From: Alphaproteobacteria bacterium
GTDB lineage: Bacteria > Pseudomonadota > Alphaproteobacteria > UBA3830
Direction of reading: 5' to 3'
Length of the DNA stretch: 12,248 bases
Assembly (NCBI GenBank): GCA_025998595.1
Contig: BNWE01000037.1
Coordinates: 1 to 12,248 of the forward strand
Of this stretch, positions 6,381 to 12,248 are shown one piece after another. The notes below the pieces were generated by a model that made no database searches, had not been told where the DNA came from, and worked only from the letters and a program-made list of their open reading frames with translations. The translations under genes and the position numbers were made by a program. Position 1 is the stretch's first letter. The number at the start of each line of letters is the position of its first letter.

Positions 6381-6984
6381 TTATTTTCTCCAATGTAAAA
6401 GCATCCTTATCTTCATCGTAGGCGACGATGGTTTCATACAAATTAGAAAACGTTATGGCGGTGTATAACCTATTAAATGCTCCAGCAAGTAATCCTATAA
6501 TGAATATACTATGTAATGTACCGTGTCCCACCAGCCAAATTTCATTGCATTCTCCTGACAGTTTCGCTCTAAAAAAAGAAGATATTCGTTCGAACGCTTC
6601 ATGAAAAGTCTCGTCTACGGAAAAAAAATTGTTTACTACGGGGTCATCATAATATAGGGAAACACAATTTGGACCATACTCAGATTCTAGCTCGGTTATA
6701 TATTTTCCCATCAAACATCGCGGAAAAAACTCATCTAGCTCAGAGCAGGATTCCGTCGTTAACGTCGAATTTTTGTTTAGAAATAGCTTGGCCGTTTCAA
6801 TTGTTCTGGCAATAGTTGATGTAAATATGCAGCTATAATCAGGAATACGTTTTAGGTAATTATCGATGATAATCATTTCTTGATCATTCAGAGAATCCAA
6901 ATGCAACTCATCATCTGGAAAAAAACGCTTTTCACCTTCGGGTAGGATTATTCTTCCGTGTCTTATGTAATGTATGATCTTCAC
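6373..6984 (-). CDS. Histidine phosphatase family protein (phosphoglycerate-mutase-like)
   Basis: A 203-residue cytosolic phosphatase of the histidine phosphatase superfamily. It has the phospho-acceptor motif YIRHG (His9), TSTIARTIETA at 55-65 (family: SSxxxRAxxTA, with Arg60), an acidic ELDEFF segment near 82-87 and the second catalytic histidine in LVGHGTLHS (His154). All four expected catalytic positions are thus represented. The start is a GTG overlapping the MATE stop as GTGA, with AAGGA about 11 bases upstream; the next gene begins inside its 3' end. In this operon it could dephosphorylate a sugar phosphate intermediate or a phosphorylated product. Superfamily members act on very different substrates, so the role is inferred from context only. 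Confidence 0.87.
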   Translation of the reverse strand: MKIIHYIRHGRIILPEGEKRFFPDDELHLDSLNDQEMIIIDNYLKRIPDYSCIFTSTIARTIETAKLFLNKNSTLTTESCSELDEFFPRCLMGKYITELESEYGPNCVSLYYDDPVVNNFFSVDETFHEAFERISSFFRAKLSGECNEIWLVGHGTLHSIFIIGLLAGAFNRLYTAITFSNLYETIVAYDEDKDAFTLEKINA

Positions 6985-8246
6985 TTGGCATACAATCCTT
7001 TTTTGCTTACAATCCTAAAATAAAGACAAACAGCGTTGGAGCAAGCGTAAAGCAACAATGGCATTGTAATAAAGGAAATTGGAAGTGTCAGCTTTATAAT
7101 TAAATACATTGGTATTACACCCAAAAGCCATATGTTGAAAAGATTTACCACCATAAGATATTTCGTATCACGTTCTGCCATTAAAAATCCATGCATAGCA
7201 TAGCTAACTAGATCGAATAACAAAAAACAAGAAAACGCGTATATGGAATAATCATCAATTGCCAATTGCAGGTTATAGAATGACTGATATAATGAAATGC
7301 AGCGCTGACCAAAGAAGAGAGACCACCCAAATAATATAACCGCGAAAAATAATAATATTTTCACTGTGATGGATTTTAGGTGACACAAGTTAGTCAAATT
7401 TCCATCGGACCCTGTTGCTAAATTCATAACTGTTTTTGATATGCTTTCCGAAAAAAACATCATAATTAGCATTGCGCTGTTGAACATGACGTAGGTCGAT
7501 AGATAGTTGCTATTGACTTCCAAAATTTGGAACATAACAAACCACGCTACGGTTTCTAAACTAACAGAAATCGCGCATGGTATTCCATCTAGAATATCTT
7601 TTTTAGCAATTTTTAAATCATAATTTAATACCCAACCATGTCGTTTGGAAAATATTTTCCAACCAAAAATCAGGTAAGCGGCATTGGCTAAAACTGTAGC
7701 AAAGGCAACTCCTATCACATCCAAATTCAAAACAAAAACAAAGAAACAATCTAGGATAAAATTGGATATATTTAAAAAAATAGATAACCAAATAACGATT
7801 CGTTTCATATTACAAGAAACAAAGTAAGTCTTTATGATGCACATTACCATGGAAATTGGAATTATTGGCGATACTATAAGTGCATATACTGTTTTGGGTG
7901 AATAACCATCCAGATAGCAGAAGAAGGAACATATAATTAACACAACCAAAAAGTATAATATCGAAAAAATAATACAATTGGTTATGCTTTTGCACATTAA
8001 TTCTTTGTTGTTGCTATAACATGCAGTAATCGAAGTATTTTCGATGCACGATATTATTGCCAACCCAAAAAGCAAAAAAATGCACATAAAACTACAGCCT
8101 GAAGCGACCGAGTTCATGAGATCAGAACTGACCTTGCCAACGACAATACGATCCACCAACACTGCAATATTCGTTGCAATTATTGACGCAAGTATCGGCA
8201 TCAAAATCTGAAAAAATTTATTGGCTGAAATCTTTATTTCACTCAT
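6981..8246 (-). CDS. MATE-family membrane exporter
   Basis: A 421-residue integral membrane protein with about twelve hydrophobic segments spread evenly along its length, as in MATE/MOP transporters. The N-terminal FFQILMPILASIIATNIAVL, followed by VDRIVVGKVSS, fits the first helix and loop of the family. GVAFATVLANAAYLIF near 170-185 fits the end of the N-lobe. I place the start at ATG 8246 rather than the TTG at 8267, because the TTG has no ribosome site and the sequence from MSEIKIS resembles usual MATE starts; upstream GGA is weak. The stop overlaps the phosphatase GTG. In a sugar-tailoring operon it most likely exports the finished compound by cation antiport, perhaps giving self-protection. 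A lipid-linked sugar flippase is a less likely reading. Confidence 0.87.
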   Translation of the reverse strand: MSEIKISANKFFQILMPILASIIATNIAVLVDRIVVGKVSSDLMNSVASGCSFMCIFLLFGLAIISCIENTSITACYSNNKELMCKSITNCIIFSILYFLVVLIICSFFCYLDGYSPKTVYALIVSPIIPISMVMCIIKTYFVSCNMKRIVIWLSIFLNISNFILDCFFVFVLNLDVIGVAFATVLANAAYLIFGWKIFSKRHGWVLNYDLKIAKKDILDGIPCAISVSLETVAWFVMFQILEVNSNYLSTYVMFNSAMLIMMFFSESISKTVMNLATGSDGNLTNLCHLKSITVKILLFFAVILFGWSLFFGQRCISLYQSFYNLQLAIDDYSIYAFSCFLLFDLVSYAMHGFLMAERDTKYLMVVNLFNIWLLGVIPMYLIIKLTLPISFITMPLLLYACSNAVCLYFRIVSKKGLYAK

Positions 8247-8276
8247 AATTTTACATGTTCCAAGCAAAGCACGAAA

Positions 8277-8867
8277 TCATTTGTTTGCGCAGACATTTTC
8301 TAGATCCTCTAAAATTATAGCAATTGTATCATCAATATTCGAGTTCAGTATTTCGATGCTTGTATAATCGTCAACGTCAGACGAAATGAGTCTATCAGCC
8401 TCATACAATTCACTAATTCGTTTTGTTGGTAGCACATCTATTTCAGCGCGGCTTTTGTTTCTGCGAATGTTTTCATCTAGACTTGGAACAATCAATCTGT
8501 ATTGACGGAAAAGCATATTGGCCTGATCAGCAAACATAGCATTTAAATGATCTCGCTCTCGTTGATATAGAAAAACACCATCGATAATGTAGATGTTGGC
8601 TAATTTCTTAGTCACGGCATTCATAAGCCTTGATGCCAAATGACTAGTCACTTCAAATGCTGCATCATCATCAATATCATCCATTTTATTGAGCGCTTCA
8701 AAAGAATCGTCCCATTTGATGTATAGGCAGGGAACGCCGATCTTCCCAAAAATTTTCTGAAACATCTCCGCTAAAGTAGTTTTTCCTACTCCAGCAACAC
8801 CGCGTAAAACAATAACCAATTGGCGATTTTCGGCCATAAGATGTTGCGCCAACTTCCCATTACACAT
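8277..8867 (-). CDS. P-loop small-molecule kinase (AAA_33 / chloramphenicol-phosphotransferase-like)
   Basis: A 196-residue P-loop NTPase. Walker A is GVAGVGKTT at 23-31 after the strand LVIVLR. A Walker-B-like strand, IYIIDGVFL, lies at 92-100. RRNKSRAEID near 135-144 looks like a lid. The size and IDGVF motif suit the kinase group that includes APS kinase and chloramphenicol 3-phosphotransferase, which phosphorylate small hydroxyl compounds. The longer frame begins at ATG 8903, two bases after the aminotransferase stop. ATG 8867 is preferred because a strong AAGGAG (8873-8878) stands five bases upstream. It may phosphorylate a biosynthetic intermediate or confer resistance; its substrate cannot be told from sequence. 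The nearby phosphatase and exporter suggest a phosphorylation-export-dephosphorylation cycle. Confidence 0.8.
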   Translation of the reverse strand: MCNGKLAQHLMAENRQLVIVLRGVAGVGKTTLAEMFQKIFGKIGVPCLYIKWDDSFEALNKMDDIDDDAAFEVTSHLASRLMNAVTKKLANIYIIDGVFLYQRERDHLNAMFADQANMLFRQYRLIVPSLDENIRRNKSRAEIDVLPTKRISELYEADRLISSDVDDYTSIEILNSNIDDTIAIILEDLENVCANK

Positions 8868-8872
8868 ATCTG

Positions 8873-8878
8873 CTCCTT
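8873..8878 (-). promoter_or_regulatory. Ribosome binding site deciding the kinase start
   Basis: AAGGAG on the minus strand, five bases before ATG 8867. No comparable site precedes the upstream in-frame ATG at 8903, so the 196-residue form is the better start. Confidence 0.75.
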
Positions 8879-8905
8879 GGTTTTGTACGTAGCAATAAAA
8901 CATAT

Positions 8906-10036
8906 TTACAGTAGCTCAACCTTCAGAAATAGTCGCTCAAAATTTGTCTCATCAAATGGAATAGGTAAACTTACACGCACATACTTTTTAAAATGCTCGA
9001 CATTGTCTTCCGATTTTCTTAGATTCCACGGAAAGCCATCGCCATATGGAGATTTTTTACCCAAAATCACGGGATGCACTGACAAATCCCAAACACTCCA
9101 ATCAATGCAAGTAAAGCCATTTCTTTTTAGATTTTCTATAACTTCGACATCATTAAACCACACTGAAACAGGCATATCACCAATGTCTCTTCGTTCGAAT
9201 CTTATGTTTTTTTTATCCAGAGAACCAACGACTTTTTCGTAATTCTGCCATAGCTTATTTTTGATTTCATCAAAATCTTCTAACTGTTGTAAGATGATTG
9301 AAGAACAGAGCTCCGTTATTTTATAGTTCTCTCCGAAAAACGAATTCTCATTCCAGGATGGAATGCTGCCTTCGCGTGTGCAACCATTATCGGAATACAT
9401 GCATGCATTTGCAAAATAATCACTTTTGTTGCAAATAAAAGCCCCGCCTTCACCGGACGATAAAATTTTATTCTCTTGAAAACTAAAACATCCGAATTCT
9501 CCAAAGGTGCCAACTAAACGATCTTTGTGGCGAACTCCAAACGCTTGAGAAGCATCTTCAATTAAGTAAACGCCATACTCTTTAGCAATGCTTTGTATTT
9601 CAGAAATCTTACATGACGATCCATCCAGGTGAACGGCAATAATTGCAAACGGCAACCGTCCACTTTCCAAAATATTGCGTAATTCAACAACGGACATACC
9701 ACCGTATTCATCCGTATCAACCAGTTTAGGTATCAGTCCACAGGAAAGAATTGCTCCTGCTGTGGCAATAAATGTATGCCTCGGAATTAATACAACATCG
9801 CCAATGTTTGGACTAAGAGCCAGCAATGCACTTTTCAATGCGGCAGTTGCATTACATAGAACTCTGCAATTCTCAGAATAGAATATTTCAGAAAGTCGAC
9901 TTTCCAGCAAAGAGGATATTGTGTCATCATCGTGATATCGAAAAATGCTCTGTCTTTGCAAAACATCATTTACTGCGCTAAAATAATTTTCCCTGTTTAT
10001 TATTGTATTACCAACGCAAGCTCTAAAGTTTTTCAT
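8906..10036 (-). CDS. DegT/DnrJ/EryC1/StrS-family sugar aminotransferase
   Basis: A full-length (376-residue) PLP-dependent aminotransferase expected to transfer an amino group, usually from glutamate, to a keto sugar nucleotide or cyclitol. NATAALKSALLAL at 62-74 is the PLP-phosphate block and VLIPRHTFIATAGAI at 82-96 the conserved loop. LIEDASQAFG at 158-167 contributes Asp161 and Gln164. CFSFQENKILSSGEGG at 183-198 holds the catalytic Lys190. FGENYKITEL at 234-243 is the usual family block near the dimer interface. The start ATG overlaps the upstream gene's stop as ATGA, with GGAG about ten bases upstream. Next to the 2,3-dehydratase/3-ketoreductase pair it may aminate C4 (or C3) of a 2,6-dideoxy keto sugar. 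The amine could then be formylated or amidated by the upstream fusion enzyme. Regiochemistry is unknown. Confidence 0.92.
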   Translation of the reverse strand: MKNFRACVGNTIINRENYFSAVNDVLQRQSIFRYHDDDTISSLLESRLSEIFYSENCRVLCNATAALKSALLALSPNIGDVVLIPRHTFIATAGAILSCGLIPKLVDTDEYGGMSVVELRNILESGRLPFAIIAVHLDGSSCKISEIQSIAKEYGVYLIEDASQAFGVRHKDRLVGTFGEFGCFSFQENKILSSGEGGAFICNKSDYFANACMYSDNGCTREGSIPSWNENSFFGENYKITELCSSIILQQLEDFDEIKNKLWQNYEKVVGSLDKKNIRFERRDIGDMPVSVWFNDVEVIENLKRNGFTCIDWSVWDLSVHPVILGKKSPYGDGFPWNLRKSEDNVEHFKKYVRVSLPIPFDETNFERLFLKVELL

Positions 10037-12248
10037 ATTTTCTCTCTCCGCCTTATTTTAAAGTGAAATTTATCCTGTACATCTCTACAATTTTTTAATA
10101 GCTCCTCATACGTATCGGAGCATACGCAAAACATTCCCAAATTATGCCCATGATCCCTTTTGAAAAAATCATCTCCAATCTTACATTTTTGTTCTCGATC
10201 AAATATATTTTCGTTAGTTATGCTTCCACAATCGGAAAAAGATTCCAATACTCCCAACTTTGGCATAATAATAACCACTCCAGCATAACAATCATGCCGA
10301 CATGGATTCTTTATAGATGTTTCCTGATTATCAATTTCCAATAGCGATTTTATATATAATAGATATGGATTTTCCAATGTAACTTTTTCGTATATCGATG
10401 TCATTTTCGCCGACGGAGGTCTAGCCGCAATCTCGCACATGTATATGTCGCCATCTGGAGATCTGATGAGCTCTATTTCAAACATTGCAGTTGTGTTTCC
10501 CAGAAAAGCACGCAATATCTCTTCCGACAAACTCTTCAATTGCTCAGAAATCGGAGAAGTAACAATAACTATATTTTGAGTATCATCATCATTCATGACC
10601 TCAATAATTGTCTTCCAATGTTTCATCATCACAGCTTGGACAAGTTTTCCAGCGTGCCATACTCCACCTATACTTAATAATTCTCCGTTTTCTATGTAAT
10701 GCTCATATACAAAATCAGAAATATGCTTTGGATCTTCGGCCAAAAAATCAATTATTTCTTGTGACGACTTTAAAATACTAATCCCCATACCACCCCAAAA
10801 TTTTCTTGGTTTCGCAAGAATTGGCAGTGGAATTTCTAGCACTTGTTTTTCAAATAAGCTCCGATTGCAATTTACATCGCAGCAACAATATTCCGGAACT
10901 CGTATGTTTTTTTCCTGACAGGATTTCCGCATGATCCCCTTATCTCGACATCTCATGGCAATCTCAGAGCCCATACCAGATGTCGCATAAAAATCATTTA
11001 ATTCAGAGGATAATTCAACATTCAATTCCGTAAAAGAAATAACGATTACTGGTTGGAGTTGATTATCATTTACGTAATTTTTGATGACGCAAGCAGCTTT
11101 ATCTTTATCACCAAAGTCTTCTACGCACAATTTTCGAACATCATCAAAACCTTCCAGCCAACGGCTTTTTCCAACGGTTACACATAGCAATTTGTCTTTG
11201 AGATATTCCACCACCACACCAGACTCGATGGTATCCGCTATTATGATGGCGCATTGACAATTATTAGCCCAACTGCTTAACCTTCCTCTATCCGGTATTT
11301 TTGTCGTTGGTGCTTGCAGCACACGCGTTTCACTATTATCGGATCCAATGTCATGTTTGGTGGTTGCACCACGGGCGTTTTCTCTCGCTGAAACAGCTTC
11401 ACTATTATTGGATCCAACGTCACGTTGGCCACTTTCAACATCTTTCTCCAACTTAAAAAAAACAACATCACCGTCTTGAGCAGATATTTTTATCGATTCT
11501 GAGTTCTGCGAAATTATTTCTCCAGGAGAAAATTGTTCATCTCTGTCCTTCAAAACAATGCATCGCGTAACAAGAATATCCTGCTGTTTGCGATCGTGAT
11601 CAATTACAGAAATTTTATTTCCATATTTCACATTTGTGGCCAGCATCTTTCGATAGATGGCATCAATATCGTCCATTGCAAAATCGATCGTCATATACTT
11701 GTGTAATTCAGAATATTTGTAAAAGGATCCCAACGATAAATCTTGTTTTTGAAAAACTATAGATTCGGTAGATATCAGATCAAGAACGTTCATAGTTAAA
11801 TTATAAACAATACCTGAAACAACTTCGTATAATGTTTTGAGTGGAATTAGCGGCAAATCAATCGGAGCCGACTTCAGCAAAACATCTCCTGCATCAAATT
11901 CTAAATCTACTTTATGGGCAGTTATAACAATTGGAGATTTCTGTAAAATGGAGTGCTCCAAAGGAGCACCACCTCTCAAATTCGGAAGATCAGAAGGGTG
12001 AAAATTTACAATATAGTTATTGAAACAAGATATTATTTGCTTGGATAGTTTCTTCGGATATTCCGCCATAAACCCAAAATCAGGATTAACTTCCCTCAAA
12101 AACTCAAGCAACTCCATCTCGGTCGCACCAACAACCAAACGCACGCCAAGCGTATTTGCAAGATCAACAACTTCATTGTTTTCTCTTTTATAGCTTATGA
12201 TTCCAGATATTTCATAACCAGACGCATACGCGCTCCGCAAAAAACCGC
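10033..12248 (-). CDS. Formyltransferase-ATP-grasp ligase fusion, 5' end outside the window
   Basis: Residues are counted from the Leu (TTG) codon at 12240; the frame stays open to the window edge and probably lacks only a short N-terminus. Residues 1-200 match the N10-formyltetrahydrofolate formyltransferase fold: NFHPSDLPNLRGGAPLEHSI at 79-98 (Asn79, His81) and DAGDVLL at 116-122 (Asp116) supply the Asn-His-Asp triad. SPGEII...GDVVFFKLE at 238-265 resembles the Fmt/ArnA C-terminal beta domain. Residues 270-314 derive from R1/R2 repeats. From 328 on comes a pre-ATP-grasp domain, then an ATP-grasp domain: RCRDKGIMRK at 430-439, ILAKPRKFWGGMGISIL at 474-490 and the metal-site region FEIELI...GDIYMCEIAARP at 587-608. 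It would N-formylate an aminosugar and couple a carboxylate to an amine. First gene of the operon seen here; the promoter lies upstream. Confidence 0.85.
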   Translation of the reverse strand, partial: GFLRSAYASGYEISGIISYKRENNEVVDLANTLGVRLVVGATEMELLEFLREVNPDFGFMAEYPKKLSKQIISCFNNYIVNFHPSDLPNLRGGAPLEHSILQKSPIVITAHKVDLEFDAGDVLLKSAPIDLPLIPLKTLYEVVSGIVYNLTMNVLDLISTESIVFQKQDLSLGSFYKYSELHKYMTIDFAMDDIDAIYRKMLATNVKYGNKISVIDHDRKQQDILVTRCIVLKDRDEQFSPGEIISQNSESIKISAQDGDVVFFKLEKDVESGQRDVGSNNSEAVSARENARGATTKHDIGSDNSETRVLQAPTTKIPDRGRLSSWANNCQCAIIIADTIESGVVVEYLKDKLLCVTVGKSRWLEGFDDVRKLCVEDFGDKDKAACVIKNYVNDNQLQPVIVISFTELNVELSSELNDFYATSGMGSEIAMRCRDKGIMRKSCQEKNIRVPEYCCCDVNCNRSLFEKQVLEIPLPILAKPRKFWGGMGISILKSSQEIIDFLAEDPKHISDFVYEHYIENGELLSIGGVWHAGKLVQAVMMKHWKTIIEVMNDDDTQNIVIVTSPISEQLKSLSEEILRAFLGNTTAMFEIELIRSPDGDIYMCEIAARPPSAKMTSIYEKVTLENPYLLYIKSLLEIDNQETSIKNPCRHDCYAGVVIIMPKLGVLESFSDCGSITNENIFDREQKCKIGDDFFKRDHGHNLGMFCVCSDTYEELLKNCRDVQDKFHFKIRRREKI
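11309..11330 (+). repeat. Palindromic element R2, copy 2
   Basis: Core GTGCTTGCAGCAC (11310-11322). Compared with the other R2 cores (GTGGTTGCACCAC), the fourth stem position changed on both arms (G to C, C to G), so pairing is preserved. Confidence 0.8.
11341..11360 (+). repeat. Palindromic element R1, decayed copy 4
   Basis: GGATCCAATGTCATGTTTGG differs from consensus R1 by substitutions in both arms and one extra T, so its stem is imperfect. It ends the first composite unit within the fusion gene. Confidence 0.75.
11359..11380 (+). repeat. Palindromic element R2, copy 3
   Basis: Core GTGGTTGCACCAC (11360-11372), the same core as the minus-strand copy at 1458-1479. It begins the second composite unit and overlaps the last two bases of R1 copy 4. 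Confidence 0.8.
11410..11428 (+). repeat. Palindromic element R1, copy 5
   Basis: GGATCCAACGTCACGTTGG, identical to the lipid-kinase copy at 1346-1364. It is read on the coding strand as QRDVGS, in a different orientation and frame from the lipid-kinase copy (GSNVTL). Confidence 0.9.

Larger units (their letters stand above)
11299..11433 (-). repeat. In-frame R1/R2 repeat insertion between formyltransferase and ATP-grasp domains
   Basis: Two diverged copies of one composite unit stand head to tail: 11309-11358 and 11359-11428. Each reads, on the plus strand, R2 (GGTGSTTGCASCAC core) - CGTTT - CACTATTAT - R1 (GGATCCAA...). The second copy carries 19 extra bases between CGTTT and CACTATTAT. 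The insert translates without stops as about 45 polar residues that match neither flanking domain, and another minus-strand frame is also open across it. It is simplest read as repeat DNA accepted in frame at an interdomain linker. Confidence 0.85.

Noticed and set aside
11277..11471. Minus-strand 64-residue ORF with repeated TLDPIIVK
   Set aside because: It is the alternative frame of the repeat insert in the fusion gene; kept only as evidence that the repeat is open in several frames.

Overview
The window is AT-rich bacterial DNA with three parts: a decayed insertion-sequence (IS) zone (about 1-3100), a two-gene rightward operon (3170-5660), and a tightly packed six-gene leftward operon (5616 to beyond 12248). 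No rRNA, tRNA or core housekeeping gene is present, so taxonomy is unresolved. Several broken transposases, miniature elements and palindromic repeats lying inside open reading frames resemble the genomes of host-associated bacteria such as Rickettsiales, Holosporales and Wolbachia. That affiliation is inference only.

Left zone. From left to right it holds a decayed IS30-type transposase end and a truncated AIR-synthase/ThiL-like gene. The latter is joined by an ATGA overlap to a diacylglycerol-kinase-type lipid kinase whose 5' end contains a 12-bp tandem repeat. A Tn5/IS50-like (IS4 family) transposase follows, lacking its N-terminus and frameshifted at a T7 run, then a fragment of an IS5/DDE-type transposase N-terminus. 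The gene-free stretch 2580-3169 holds a 236-bp miniature element with 23-bp terminal inverted repeats and a perfect 9-bp target duplication (2669-2904), a 97-bp inverted-repeat element bounded by TATAGTGG (2963-3059), and a possible promoter (3126-3131). I see no gene there.

Repeat family. A 19-bp palindromic motif, R1 (GGATCCAACGTCACGTTGG), occurs five times, and a 22-bp motif with a 13-bp palindrome, R2 (GTGGTTGCACCAC core), three times. Both show paired substitutions that keep the stem. Copies lie in frame inside the lipid kinase ORF and the formyltransferase/ATP-grasp ORF, and at the IS debris junctions. This recalls the in-frame Rickettsia palindromic elements, with a different sequence.

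Biosynthetic cluster. The rightward pair encodes an NDP-hexose 2,3-dehydratase and a Gfo/Idh/MocA 3-ketoreductase, the known pair for removing the C2 hydroxyl of NDP-4-keto-6-deoxyhexoses. The leftward operon, in transcription order, encodes a formyltransferase-ATP-grasp fusion (5' end outside the window), a DegT/DnrJ/EryC1/StrS aminotransferase, a P-loop kinase, a MATE exporter, a histidine phosphatase and a short second DegT-like protein. Its genes overlap or lie within about 40 bp of each other. The two operons converge with a 45-bp overlap of coding ends. Together they suggest synthesis and export of a small molecule carrying a 2-deoxy aminosugar, probably N-formylated and/or joined to an amino acid. 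No glycosyltransferase, nucleotidyltransferase or 4,6-dehydratase is visible, so the cluster should continue past 12248 or elsewhere.
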